Assembly (NCBI RefSeq): GCF_016901955.1
Contig: NZ_JACJLC010000003.1
Span: 28,884-92,883, forward strand
Source of the DNA: Pseudoflavonifractor phocaeensis
Lineage (GTDB): Bacteria > Bacillota > Clostridia > Oscillospirales > Oscillospiraceae
Length of the DNA: 64,000 bases
Reading direction: 5' to 3'
In this document: piece by piece, positions 8,597-17,252 of the stretch
How positions within the stretch are numbered: position 1 is the stretch's first letter
How the letters are laid out: each line of letters begins with the position of its first letter
The notes under the pieces: generated by a model
Databases searched by the model: none
What the model saw: only the letters and a program-made list of their open reading frames with translations
Told to the model about the DNA's origin: nothing
Program-made: the position numbers and the translations under genes

Positions 8597-8742
8597 TTTA
8601 ATTCCTCGAGCACAAGCATACGCACTGGCTGGTCAATGGGCATACGTCCCCCTTCGGCCTTAAGTCCGGACACGATTTCCTGTATATTCGAAATAGAAGC
8701 CACCGGGTTATGGCTTTTTCTTCCGGGCACTAACGCCGCCAT
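8593..8742 (-). CDS. Small ORF, 49 residues, downstream of the TOTE-like gene
   Basis: An ATG at 8740-8742 opens a 49-residue frame (MAALVPGRKSHNPVASIS to VLEELN) 44 bases after the TOTE-like stop codon and on the same strand. Residue composition looks protein-like, with no low-complexity runs. A weak AAAGAAAG precedes it. It could be an accessory peptide of the operon or the first half of a frameshifted gene together with the next ORF. Not recognised. Confidence 0.35.
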   Translation of the reverse strand: MAALVPGRKSHNPVASISNIQEIVSGLKAEGGRMPIDQPVRMLVLEELN

Positions 8743-8786
8743 ATTCGCTTTCTTTGTTTTTAAGAAAAATACCCTGAAAATGCCCT

Positions 8787-11717
8787 CTACATTGAAACAT
8801 CTTCTATGACAAACTGTACGCTTTCTGCGTGACCGGAAAGGGATAAGAACTCACCTGCAATATCCGGGTTTTTGAACCGAAGTACATCCGTATCTTTTCT
8901 GCCAAACGAAAGAAAATCCACGCCGCCATACCACACAATGCTTTCATCAACAACGGCATACCGCTGATTGAGCGCCTTGTGCGCATGAACCACAATGCCC
9001 GCCTGTTCCAGCATCTTGATCGCTTCACACACACTTTTTTGAATTGAGAGTTCTCTGCTCTCTGCTGTTCTGATATGGACCGCAATTTTGGCGCCGGAAG
9101 CAATCGCCTTCTGTAAATGGGGAAGAAGTTTCACGATTCTGCCTTTTTGCAGATAGGGACTGACGATAACCACGCTGCGGGCGGCATCATCCAAGTCCTG
9201 CTCAAAGGGAAGCATAGATGAGTATCCATCGTAAATCGCGCTGACAGACTGATCCGCCGCACCGAATTTGACCTGATATCCCAGTTCTGCATAGCCCTTC
9301 AGGCGTTTATGATACATCCGCTCCAATGTAGGAACATGGATATCCACATAATCGTAGATACGAACTTCCTGCTTTCCCTCATAATTTCTGTGGAGACGTC
9401 CGGCATACTGCGCCAATGTACCTTTCCACGATATGGGCATCGCAAGAAGCAAGGTATCCAACCGCGGGGCGTCAAAGCCCTCTCCAATATACTTTCCGGT
9501 GGCAACGACCACCACATCCTCATCGTCAGGCACATTCTGCAATGCTGTCAGTTTATCACGCTTATCCCTTTGCTTGTCACTGCCAATGAGCAGGAAAACA
9601 TGTTTCACCTGGTCCGACAGATGACTGGCGAGCAGTATAGCGTGTTCCTTCCGCTCTGTCAGCAGAATCGGTGTGCGCCCCTCCTGAACCAACTTCAACG
9701 TGTCTGACACCAACAGTTCGTTCCTGTTGTGATTTTCAATCACACCGGCATACATATCCTGAATCCCGTTGGCATCCGGCAGCCTTAGGCGTGTGAATCT
9801 GGGAATTACCATGTGGGAGAATCTTTGCTTTTCCGCCTGACTTTTGGCATCCACCAAATACCGGACGGGGCCGCACTGCATAAAGATGATGGGATGATGA
9901 CCGTCCTTGCGGACAGGAGTGGCAGACAAACCATAAACATATTTGGCTTCAACTGCTTTCAGCACGGTTTCGAAGGTGAATGCGGCCACATGATGGCACT
10001 CATCTACAATGACCATTCCGTACTCTGCCACAAATGACTTTACGGTCTTCTCTTCTCTCTCAAGCAAGGACTGCATGGTGGCAATATCGACGATCCCGCT
10101 GCGGGTATTCTTTCCGCTGCCGATTTGGCCAATGAGGTGCTGTTTTTTCTTCCTGCCACGCTTTTTGGGCAGTTCCGGCAGGACCTCATGAATATTCAGA
10201 AATTGTTCCAGCGAGGATTTCCACTGTTCCAGCAACGCGCTGGACTGCACCAACACCAGGGTATTGACTTTGCGCTGTCCAATCAGATAGGCGCCAATCA
10301 CAGTTTTCCCAAACGCAGTAGTTGCGGACAGAACGCCCATATCTGCATCCAGCAGCGCTCGGGCGGCAGGTTCCTGTTCTGGGCGCAGCACCCCATTGAA
10401 TTCCACATCAATGGAACGTCCCAGTGATCTGTGATCCTCCAGAATGACAGGGACTTCATATTGCTCGAATAATCCCTGAAGTCCATCCATACAACCGCGG
10501 GGAAGGCCGATATAGTTCTCATCCTCATATCCGCAATCCAGTACACGAGGAATGCCATATACGGAAATGCGCATGGCTTGCTTGGAGCGAAATTCCGGAT
10601 TTGGAAACGCCGCAAGCCGTTTGAGCGTATTCAACGCCCCTTGAGAGAAGTCCTTTTTCTCAATGTAAATCAAATTGGAACTATACAGGCTTACCTGCAG
10701 AGGAAAATCTTTGCGCATCAGTTTCGTTTGGGTTCGCTTGCGTTTCCATGGAACCTGCTTCTCCTCAGCATCTGCCAATTCTCCAATGTCCCCATGATGA
10801 CATAGTTTCCTTAAAGCTTCTTCCAACTTTTCCGGCGTGATTTTTGGCAGAGAGGACAGAAACGCCCACTGATCGGGATAAGGCTCAAAGCGATCATCCA
10901 CAAACAGAGAATTTCCGTCTTTCTGCGCCTGCCCTTGGAATGGCAGCGCAATCAAATTCCCAAAACCGCCCTTCGGCACAAAATCTTGAGAGGGGAACAA
11001 GCGGTCGTAGGATGAAAAGGATAGCTCATGCCGACACGACATGGTGCGAGTCAGCAAACCGGTGCCCAAGCGTCTGGCATCGGCGGCAGAAACAGGCTCC
11101 GAAAAGAAAAACCAGACATGGGCTCCGTTTCCGGAACGGGAGCGTTCCACGGCCGGGACCAGTCCCGCATCTTTGCAGGATTTACAAAATTCCGTCACAT
11201 CAAGCTTCCAGTTTTCTTCATCAAAATCCGCAGCCAACAACCAGGTTCTGTTGTCCTCCAGCATCGGATAGATTGCCGCCACATCTCTGCACAAAGCATC
11301 ACGGCCCATCAAATGCGCCTTGACCACATCGGCCGTGAGCGGCCGAAACTCACGATTGGGACACTCTGCGCACCTGTATTTCTTTTTATCGCACAGGCCA
11401 TGCATCCATTCATTTTTGCAGACTGGGGTGTAACCGGTTTTTCCGGTGGTCGTGCTGTGATACCGGCGTGCATATACATCTTCCCGCCCTTTAAAGACAG
11501 AGAGGAAATACTCGATTTTCTCCTGTGAGGAGCTATGTGCATGAATCGGGGCAGACCGCATATCCGTTAGCGCACAGCTGCGCCACAACGACTCAGAGCA
11601 TGCCGCTCTCTTGCCATTCTCATCTTTACAAAGGAGGAGCGACTGCCCTCCATCCAGAGACGGGATTATTTCAAGAAGCATATATTCTCGGCCTTTGATG
11701 ATTGCTTTTCGGTTCAT
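8787..11717 (-). CDS. TOTE-type primase-helicase-PLD protein
   Basis: The 976-residue protein has three parts. Residues ~60-330 look like an archaeo-eukaryotic primase domain of the TOTE conflict type: a cysteine cluster (CDKKKYRCAEC), AADFDEEN near 163, and SGNGAHVWFFF near 197. Residues ~430-790 form an SF2 helicase with ATTAFGKT (467), DECHH (573), GLSATP and GRLHRNY. The last ~120 residues are PLD-like, but the usual HxK is replaced by NQR before AVVD (about 924), so that active site looks degenerate. Such proteins are predicted defence factors. It lies 23 bases after the AlbA-like gene and starts after GGAGG, so the two are likely co-transcribed. Domain order is clear; activity is inferred. 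Confidence 0.85.
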   Translation of the reverse strand: MNRKAIIKGREYMLLEIIPSLDGGQSLLLCKDENGKRAACSESLWRSCALTDMRSAPIHAHSSSQEKIEYFLSVFKGREDVYARRYHSTTTGKTGYTPVCKNEWMHGLCDKKKYRCAECPNREFRPLTADVVKAHLMGRDALCRDVAAIYPMLEDNRTWLLAADFDEENWKLDVTEFCKSCKDAGLVPAVERSRSGNGAHVWFFFSEPVSAADARRLGTGLLTRTMSCRHELSFSSYDRLFPSQDFVPKGGFGNLIALPFQGQAQKDGNSLFVDDRFEPYPDQWAFLSSLPKITPEKLEEALRKLCHHGDIGELADAEEKQVPWKRKRTQTKLMRKDFPLQVSLYSSNLIYIEKKDFSQGALNTLKRLAAFPNPEFRSKQAMRISVYGIPRVLDCGYEDENYIGLPRGCMDGLQGLFEQYEVPVILEDHRSLGRSIDVEFNGVLRPEQEPAARALLDADMGVLSATTAFGKTVIGAYLIGQRKVNTLVLVQSSALLEQWKSSLEQFLNIHEVLPELPKKRGRKKKQHLIGQIGSGKNTRSGIVDIATMQSLLEREEKTVKSFVAEYGMVIVDECHHVAAFTFETVLKAVEAKYVYGLSATPVRKDGHHPIIFMQCGPVRYLVDAKSQAEKQRFSHMVIPRFTRLRLPDANGIQDMYAGVIENHNRNELLVSDTLKLVQEGRTPILLTERKEHAILLASHLSDQVKHVFLLIGSDKQRDKRDKLTALQNVPDDEDVVVVATGKYIGEGFDAPRLDTLLLAMPISWKGTLAQYAGRLHRNYEGKQEVRIYDYVDIHVPTLERMYHKRLKGYAELGYQVKFGAADQSVSAIYDGYSSMLPFEQDLDDAARSVVIVSPYLQKGRIVKLLPHLQKAIASGAKIAVHIRTAESRELSIQKSVCEAIKMLEQAGIVVHAHKALNQRYAVVDESIVWYGGVDFLSFGRKDTDVLRFKNPDIAGEFLSLSGHAESVQFVIEDVSM

Positions 11718-11740
11718 GCACAGCCCCTCCGCACCAGCAG

Positions 11741-13045
11741 TTACTTCCGTCTATACTTGGTTTTTCTGCCGTTTCCGTCCTGATAAATCAGGCCCTCAGC
11801 TACCATGCGTTTCAGAATCCGGTTGGCTGTGGCCTGGCTTACCTCCAGCAGCCGGTCCACATCACTGCGCACAATATAGCCATGGGAACCAATAAAATCC
11901 AGAATCCGTTTCTCGTCGCCTTTGATCGTGCCAACCAATGTCTCTGCATGATTTGCGCCAGTATTCCTGTTGGGCAGCGTGATTTTAAATGCATTGCTGG
12001 ATACTTCGATTTTGGGCTTTGATTCCGACTCCGTGTAGGCATTCATGATTTTAGGCATACCCGTGCCGTATGCCTCAATCAGCTGCAGACGATAAAATAT
12101 GGCTGCCAACTTGGGGTTTCGGCAAACCGAGAGTCCCAGCATAATGTCGTCCAGTGCAATGCCGGAGGGCAGTCCACCCACAGAGACAAATTCGATTCTG
12201 TCTGCATATACACTGACAATGGTGCTTGCACGGAAGGAATAGTCTCTGTGGACCAGCGAGTTCAACAGTGCTTCCCGCAGTGCATCTTCCGGATAATCCC
12301 GTGTGTCGATTCGGTATAGTCCATCAAACGTTGCCTTTGTCTGGTTGCGCATATCCAGATAGCTGTACAGCTCCTCCATCTGCTGAAACAGCGAACCGCT
12401 AAATTCTCTTCTATCCTGAAAACTGCCTTTATCTTCCCCCGAGAAGGTCGCCGCCTTGATGGTGCTGGGACACTGGTCGGACAGGAGCAGCGCCACATTG
12501 GAGTAGATACCATCCGCCGAAATCATCCCAAGGGTCTGCATTTTTGCGGCGTCAAACGGAATATTCTGCTTCTCGAATTGCTTCTCCGCCGCTTCAAAGC
12601 TGAGGTTTTGTTCCAGCGAACGCATGGATTCAAAGCTGTCGCCATCGGTTTCCTTAATCATTTTTCGGATTGCAGTATCTGTAGCCGGATCAGACGACGT
12701 GCCGTTCCTGACATAGACCCCACTGGGTTTCAACCCCTTGCTGCTCAAATAATAGGGGCGGTCGGTCCCTTTTTGAATGGTCACAGCGATGATATCCTTG
12801 TCACTGACATGTTGGGCTTCATAGCCCACAAACATGGTCACATCAGGCTTGATGGAATCTCGAATCATATTGTTCATCTGTAAAATGACTTGGTCGGCGT
12901 TTTTGACTCCCACAACACTTCCATCGTTGCTGACGCCAATATACAGCGTACCGCCTTTGGTGTTGGCAAAGGCAATGACTTCTTTACAAATATCACCCAC
13001 GATCTCCGCCTTTAGCTCAACAACTTCGCTTTCAACAAATGCCAT
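11741..13045 (-). CDS. Schlafen/AlbA-2 domain protein with C-terminal HTH
   Basis: The 434-residue protein begins with an AlbA_2 (Schlafen-like) domain: VELKAEIVGDICKEVIAFAN, then GGTLYIGVSNDG, and the later RPYYL and GVYVRNGTSS blocks. The middle (ALREALLNSLVHRDYS, residues ~265-280) is the conserved ATP-binding-like region usual for this group, and the last ~55 residues form a winged HTH (DVDRLLEVSQATANRILKRM). Members are often annotated as ATP-binding or transcriptional regulators and occur in defence islands. It starts after GAGGAGG and precedes the TOTE-like gene by 23 bases. The nine-base tandem repeats at 13079-13101 lie in its promoter region and may be its operator. Regulator versus effector is undecided. 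Confidence 0.85.
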   Translation of the reverse strand: MAFVESEVVELKAEIVGDICKEVIAFANTKGGTLYIGVSNDGSVVGVKNADQVILQMNNMIRDSIKPDVTMFVGYEAQHVSDKDIIAVTIQKGTDRPYYLSSKGLKPSGVYVRNGTSSDPATDTAIRKMIKETDGDSFESMRSLEQNLSFEAAEKQFEKQNIPFDAAKMQTLGMISADGIYSNVALLLSDQCPSTIKAATFSGEDKGSFQDRREFSGSLFQQMEELYSYLDMRNQTKATFDGLYRIDTRDYPEDALREALLNSLVHRDYSFRASTIVSVYADRIEFVSVGGLPSGIALDDIMLGLSVCRNPKLAAIFYRLQLIEAYGTGMPKIMNAYTESESKPKIEVSSNAFKITLPNRNTGANHAETLVGTIKGDEKRILDFIGSHGYIVRSDVDRLLEVSQATANRILKRMVAEGLIYQDGNGRKTKYRRK

Positions 13046-13078
13046 ACATAGCGCCTCCTCTTCTTAGTTATCATTATA

Positions 13079-13101
13079 GTCATTCTTGTCATTCTTGTCA
13101 A
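13079..13101. repeat. Tandem 9-base repeats upstream of the AlbA gene
   Basis: GTCATTCTT occurs twice in tandem and is followed by a partial third copy GTCAA. The array lies 33-56 bases upstream of the AlbA-like start codon, a position fitting an operator. Confidence 0.6.
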
Positions 13102-13158
13102 ATTCTATTCATCCGACAAGAAACTGATTCCGACCTGTCAACGCCCTGACCCGAGAAT

Positions 13159-13240
13159 ATTTCTTTGATTAGGCGTACTAAAAACTGGTATGCCTGCGGT
13201 GCAGAAATGACTTGCATGTCCTTGAAGGCAGAGGTACAAT
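13159..13240 (+). promoter_or_regulatory. Dispersed repeat copy 3 with promoter of the first ICE operon
   Basis: This is the best copy of the repeat. An imperfect hairpin (AGGCGTAC with GGTATGCCT) is followed by TTGCAT (13212-13217), 17 bases and TACAAT (13235-13240). It lies about 145 bases before the first gene of the plus-strand operon. The leader after it (13241-13383) holds no other clear signal. Confidence 0.65.
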
Positions 13241-13383
13241 TTTTCAAACCTGGAGTGAAAATACCTCCTATTTGGGCATATGCTCCGTCATATCAATTCC
13301 ATGGCCCCGGAGTCTTGGCGCGGAAATCCACCGCCCAAAAAAGCGATGCGTCCCCCTCAGAAGAAGCGGAAGGAGGCGGAACG

Positions 13384-13788
13384 ATGAAGCGGGAAAACGC
13401 GGGTGCAAAGCCAACCCCACCGCCCAAGCTGCCGCCAGAGGCGGAGCAGGAGATCCTGGATGCGCTGTTCGAGGGAATGGAGATCCACTCCAGCGAGATC
13501 GCCGCGATCCTGAAAAAGCATGGGGTGTGCGGAGACGCGGAGGCCCTCCAGGACAGCTACCGCAAACGCCTGGGTCAGCGTCTCATGGCCAGTCTCCGGG
13601 ATGATACCGGGCGGCGTGAGGTGCTGGCCAACGGAAAAGGCAGCTATGTAGTGCTGGAGGGCTGCGGCGACAGGCGGCAGCTCAAACAGATCCGTCGCCG
13701 CATCCAGCGCCAGATGAATGGGCTGGATCTCTCGGCGCGGAAAGTGTCCGGCAGGCTGACTGTTCTGGAACGGCTGACCCAAAAGTGA
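13384..13788 (+). CDS. Unknown basic protein, first gene of the ICE operon
   Basis: The 134-residue protein has a proline-rich N-terminus (PTPPPKLPPEAEQ), a middle that looks like a winged-helix segment (EIHSSEIAAILKKHG, then RLGQRLMASLRDD) and a basic C-terminus. The ATG is chosen because GAAGGAGG lies just before it; a longer frame from 13165 runs through the promoter and is unlikely. It is the first gene after promoter copy 3 and could be a DNA-binding regulator. No family recognised. Confidence 0.6.
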   Translation: MKRENAGAKPTPPPKLPPEAEQEILDALFEGMEIHSSEIAAILKKHGVCGDAEALQDSYRKRLGQRLMASLRDDTGRREVLANGKGSYVVLEGCGDRRQLKQIRRRIQRQMNGLDLSARKVSGRLTVLERLTQK

Positions 13789-13804
13789 AGAAGGGCTGGT
13801 TGAG

Positions 13805-14173
13805 ATGGACGCAAAGACATTCTATGAGCAGCTCGCCCCAGAACTGGACCCAGGTGGCTTCAAGCTGTACTTCACAGCCCAAAGGCTGACAGGCTTTGAG
13901 CTATATAAGCAGTTCCCTTATGAGGACTCCCGCGGGATGTTTGAACTGATGAACGGTCATCAGCTCATGCGCTATCTGCTGGCGGATCAGTTCCATGCCA
14001 TCCGCTGGGAGATCGTACCTGGAACCTGCTACGAACGGGCCGTCCTTCTCCCTATCGACCGCACCACACCGGCATATCGGGCATTTGAGCAAAAGCTGTA
14101 CACAGCGATACTGCAAAACTACCATCTAAATCCTCAGAAACAACATGATCGGAAGGAGCACGATACCAGATGA
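13805..14173 (+). CDS. Unknown 122-residue protein
   Basis: The protein (MDAKTFYEQLAPELDPGGF...) has a compact alpha/beta composition and no membrane segment. It lies 16 bases after the previous gene and its stop overlaps the ParM start (ATGA), so it is translated with the partition genes. I do not recognise the family; it appears to be an ICE housekeeping gene. Confidence 0.6.
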   Translation: MDAKTFYEQLAPELDPGGFKLYFTAQRLTGFELYKQFPYEDSRGMFELMNGHQLMRYLLADQFHAIRWEIVPGTCYERAVLLPIDRTTPAYRAFEQKLYTAILQNYHLNPQKQHDRKEHDTR

Positions 14174-15102
14174 ATGATGTAATTGTGATCGGCGTGGATC
14201 ATGGCTATGCAGCCATGAAAACTGTCCACTTCTCCTTTCCCACCGGGTTAGTAGAGTACGAACACGAGCCGTACACCCAGAAAGATGTACTGGAGTGCGG
14301 CGGCAGATACTATGTGGTGGGCAGCGGTCGTCAGCCCCTTCAGAGGGATAAGACCCAGACGGAGGACTACTATCTGCTTACCCTGGCAGCCATCGCCAAG
14401 GAGCTGGAGCACCGGGGTGCGGAGCACACCGCCAGCATCCACCTGGCGGCGGGTCTGCCCCTGACCAGCTTTGGCCGGGACAAGAAGTCCTTCCGTTCGT
14501 ATCTGTACCGGGATGGGAGCGCCATTCCTTTTCGCTATGAGGGGCAGGACTATACCATCACCATCCAAGAGGTGTCCCTGTTTCCCCAGGGCTATGCTGC
14601 CGTCCTGACCCAGACGGAGCTGCTGGACGAGCCGTCCATCATCGTGGCAGACATAGGCGGCTGGACGGTGGATCTGATGCGTCTGGACAACCGCATCCCC
14701 AACGCTGCCTCCTGCCGGAGCCTGGAACTGGGTATGATCCGCTGTGTCGATGAAATCAGCGAACAGGTGCGCCGGTTGTTCGGACTGTCCATGACAACCG
14801 CTCAGATCGAAAGCGCCCTGCGGGGTAGCTCCGGCGGGATGGATGAGCGAATCAGGGCGGTTATCCACGCCCAGGCAGGCAAGTACGCCCGAAACCTGCT
14901 CTCGGCAGTCACAGAGAGCGGCCTGGACATCCGAGCCATGCCCACCATCTTTCTGGGTGGCGGAGCGGCGCTCTTAAAACGCCACCTTTCGGCCACAGAC
15001 GGCCTGTGCCGCCCGCTTATCCTGGATGACGTATCCCTGAACGCCAAAGGGTATGAGCGCCTTGTGGGGCAGATATCGCGGGGTGTCGGCCATGGCGGAT
15101 AA
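14170..15102 (+). CDS. parM: ParM/StbA-like actin-fold segregation protein
   Basis: The 310-residue protein has actin-like phosphate motifs: GVDHGYAAMKT at residues 7-17 (phosphate 1), IIVADIGGWTVDLM near 157 (phosphate 2) and IFLGGGAALLKRHL near 260 (adenosine motif). This matches ParM/StbA proteins, which polymerise with ATP and push sister plasmids apart. On an ICE it would stabilise the excised circular form. The downstream 99-residue gene overlaps its end and is likely the centromere-binding ParR partner. Length fits the family (about 310-340). Confidence 0.8.
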   Translation: MNDVIVIGVDHGYAAMKTVHFSFPTGLVEYEHEPYTQKDVLECGGRYYVVGSGRQPLQRDKTQTEDYYLLTLAAIAKELEHRGAEHTASIHLAAGLPLTSFGRDKKSFRSYLYRDGSAIPFRYEGQDYTITIQEVSLFPQGYAAVLTQTELLDEPSIIVADIGGWTVDLMRLDNRIPNAASCRSLELGMIRCVDEISEQVRRLFGLSMTTAQIESALRGSSGGMDERIRAVIHAQAGKYARNLLSAVTESGLDIRAMPTIFLGGGAALLKRHLSATDGLCRPLILDDVSLNAKGYERLVGQISRGVGHGG

Positions 15103-15391
15103 GCGGCGGCTCAACCTTTCTTTTTCTCTGACATCGCCCCAACAGCGTGATGCATGGCGCATTCTCAGCTCCATCCCTGCCGGGCAGCGGACAGACGCTG
15201 TGTGTCGGATGGTGTGTAAAGCCCATGAACAGGATGCCCTCCTGTCTGCCATCCGTGGGCTGATTCGGGAAGAGTTGCGCAATTTGGATCTGACAACAGA
15301 AAAAAGCCAGCAGGCACAGGCCGGGGACATGGATGAGAATGTCCTCGGCTTTCTTCTTGCCCTGCAGCAGGAAGGAGATGAGATCACCTGA
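15092..15391 (+). CDS. Probable ParR-like partner of ParM
   Basis: A 99-residue protein starting at MADKRRLNLSFSLT overlaps the parM stop codon by 11 bases. The N-terminus has the short beta strand followed by two helices typical of ribbon-helix-helix proteins (RRLNLSFSLTSPQQRDAW ... GQRTDAVCRMV), and the tail is acidic. Position after parM and size fit a ParR adaptor that binds a centromere and the ParM filament. I see no obvious iterated centromere repeat beside it. The start at 15092 is preferred over an upstream in-frame start inside parM. Confidence 0.55.
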   Translation: MADKRRLNLSFSLTSPQQRDAWRILSSIPAGQRTDAVCRMVCKAHEQDALLSAIRGLIREELRNLDLTTEKSQQAQAGDMDENVLGFLLALQQEGDEIT

Positions 15392-15485
15392 TACGCCATT
15401 TTGATATGTTCGCCGGGATCAGCGGTTTTCGAACGGATACAGTGTTTACAAGGTTTTGAAATATCTTTTAGAAGGGAGCAGTGAC

Positions 15486-16457
15486 ATGAATGAAGCAGGA
15501 CTAAAAGATCAGTGTTTCGGCGTGGAAGTGGAACTGACCGGAATTACTCGTGAACAGGCGGCCCAAGCCTTGGCAGATTATTTTGGGACGGAGCCTCGCC
15601 GTGGCGATGACTACTACGACAGCTGGTATGTGCGGGATGGGGAGGGAAAAGAATGGCGGCTTATGAGCGATAGTAGTATCCGTGGAGAACAAAAAGTGGG
15701 TGCCAGATACACCTCCACCTCAGATCCGAGGTATCGTGTGGAAATGGTCACGCCCAAACTGACCTATGCGGAATTGCCCAAATTTCAGGAATGCGTCCGC
15801 CGCGTCCGCACCGCAGGGGGAAAAGTCAATTCCTCCTGCGGTATCCATGTCCATGTGGATGCTGCAAATCATAACCGCCAGAGCCTGAAAAACCTGCTGG
15901 GCATTATGTATTCCAAAGAAGATATTCTGTTCAAGGCACTCCAGGTTAACTCCTATCGCATAGCGAACTATTGCCAGAAAGTACGGGAACCCATGCTGCA
16001 AAAGGCACGCAAGCTTTCATCCGAAGAAACCAAAAACCTGACACAGCTGGAAGCCATCTGGTACGAGGGGGACAACGGCAGTACAGAGCACTACAACTGG
16101 ACGCGGTACTATGCGCTCAATCTCCATTCTGTGTTTTACCGAGGGACCGTGGAATTCCGCTGTTTTAACTCCACTCTCCATGCGGGCCGGGCTGCCGCTT
16201 ATGTGAATCTGTGCCTTGCCATATCGGCCCAAGCCATCGCCCAGCGCAGCACCGTCATGCGCAAGACACACAGTGACAACGAACTGTTCACCTTCAGGGT
16301 GTGGTTGGTACGCCTTGGGTTGAATGGTCCGGAGTTCAAGCACACGCGGGATCACCTTCTGGCCAACTTGGACGGAGATCGGGCATGGCGCTATGACAAG
16401 GACAGTTACGATGTCAATAAGAAAAAGAAAAACCGAAGCAGTGAGGTGGCACGATGA
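15486..16457 (+). CDS. Amidoligase-family enzyme
   Basis: The 323-residue protein matches the Amidoligase_2 family (COOH-NH2 ligase of the glutamine-synthetase-like fold): FGVEVELTGITREQA at the start, SDSSI and RVEMVTPKL, then SSCGIHVHVDA and GTVEFRCFNSTLH with the metal-binding glutamate and histidines. Members join an amine to a carboxylate with ATP and are predicted to make peptide tags or modified metabolites. The start at 15486 follows AAGGGAG. It overlaps the next small gene by four bases, and a gamma-glutamylcyclotransferase follows, the pairing known for amidoligase neighbourhoods. The substrate is unknown. Confidence 0.8.
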   Translation: MNEAGLKDQCFGVEVELTGITREQAAQALADYFGTEPRRGDDYYDSWYVRDGEGKEWRLMSDSSIRGEQKVGARYTSTSDPRYRVEMVTPKLTYAELPKFQECVRRVRTAGGKVNSSCGIHVHVDAANHNRQSLKNLLGIMYSKEDILFKALQVNSYRIANYCQKVREPMLQKARKLSSEETKNLTQLEAIWYEGDNGSTEHYNWTRYYALNLHSVFYRGTVEFRCFNSTLHAGRAAAYVNLCLAISAQAIAQRSTVMRKTHSDNELFTFRVWLVRLGLNGPEFKHTRDHLLANLDGDRAWRYDKDSYDVNKKKKNRSSEVAR

Positions 16458-16705
16458 AAATACGCATTGAAGATACCGTGTACGAGGGTACCGGGACAGA
16501 AATCATGGATCAGCTTCGGAAAGCTGCCTTTGACCCCACGGAGTTTCCGGATACAGAAAGCTATATCTGGCAGCTTCGCAGCAATTTCATCCGCATGACG
16601 GATCAGGACTGCATTCTGCCGGATCGCGGTGTGGAGGCGCAGGCGCAGACCATGATCATGGCGCTGGCGAAGATCGGCGCGCTGGAGGTGTTGAACCATA
16701 GCTGA
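16454..16705 (+). CDS. Small 83-residue protein between amidoligase and GGCT
   Basis: The protein begins MKIRIEDTVYEGTGTEIMDQL and is rich in acidic residues. Its ATG overlaps the amidoligase stop (ATGA) and its end overlaps the next gene. Such a position suggests that it works with the amidoligase, perhaps as a substrate or adaptor, but nothing in the sequence proves this. Family not recognised. Confidence 0.6.
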   Translation: MKIRIEDTVYEGTGTEIMDQLRKAAFDPTEFPDTESYIWQLRSNFIRMTDQDCILPDRGVEAQAQTMIMALAKIGALEVLNHS

Positions 16706-17237
16706 AGATAAATTGTATTTCGCCTACGGCAGCAACATCAACCTGGATCAGATGGCCTACCGCTGTCCCGCGGCCCAGGTGGTGGGGCCGGTCGTGCTGG
16801 AGGGATATGAACTGCTGTTTCGCGGCAACGCAAGCGGAAATGGCGTTGCCACCATCAAGCCCAAGGAAGGGCAGCAGGTACATGGCCTACTTTGGCGGAT
16901 CACACCGGGCTGTGAGCGGTCTCTCGATCTCTATGAGGGATATCCCCACCTATACGAAAAAGAGTCTGTTGCTGTGCGGGATAATGCGGGGCGGCAGCTG
17001 ACTGTCATGGCCTACGTGATGACGGATGGGGATCGGTGGCGCTCTCCCGCCCTGCCCTCGGAATATTATTACCAGGGCATTCGGGATGGCTATCGCCAGA
17101 ACGGACTGCCACTGTCCAAATTAAAACAGGCGTGGGAGTATTGTGCCAAGGAACTGGATCAAGAGAGCAGTAGACTCAACCGTATCTGCGGCAGGCAGGC
17201 CAAATCGCCCAAGAAGCAACGCGGGAAAGAGCGATAG
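16698..17237 (+). CDS. Gamma-glutamylcyclotransferase-like protein (unusual start)
   Basis: The protein contains YFAYGSNINLDQM near its start and later GLLWRITPGCERSLDLYEGYP with the catalytic-type glutamate, the hallmarks of GGCT/AIG2-like enzymes that release 5-oxoproline from gamma-glutamyl amines. With the amidoligase it could form a make-and-remove pair for a gamma-glutamyl-type tag. The start is odd: GGAGGT at 16684-16689 is eight bases before an ATA codon (16698) and 23 before a TTG (16713); no ATG or GTG fits. I give the ATA position but TTG is possible. The C-terminal ~25 residues are basic. Confidence 0.75.
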   Translation: MAEDKLYFAYGSNINLDQMAYRCPAAQVVGPVVLEGYELLFRGNASGNGVATIKPKEGQQVHGLLWRITPGCERSLDLYEGYPHLYEKESVAVRDNAGRQLTVMAYVMTDGDRWRSPALPSEYYYQGIRDGYRQNGLPLSKLKQAWEYCAKELDQESSRLNRICGRQAKSPKKQRGKER

Positions 17238-17252
17238 GGGGAATGAGCGCAC

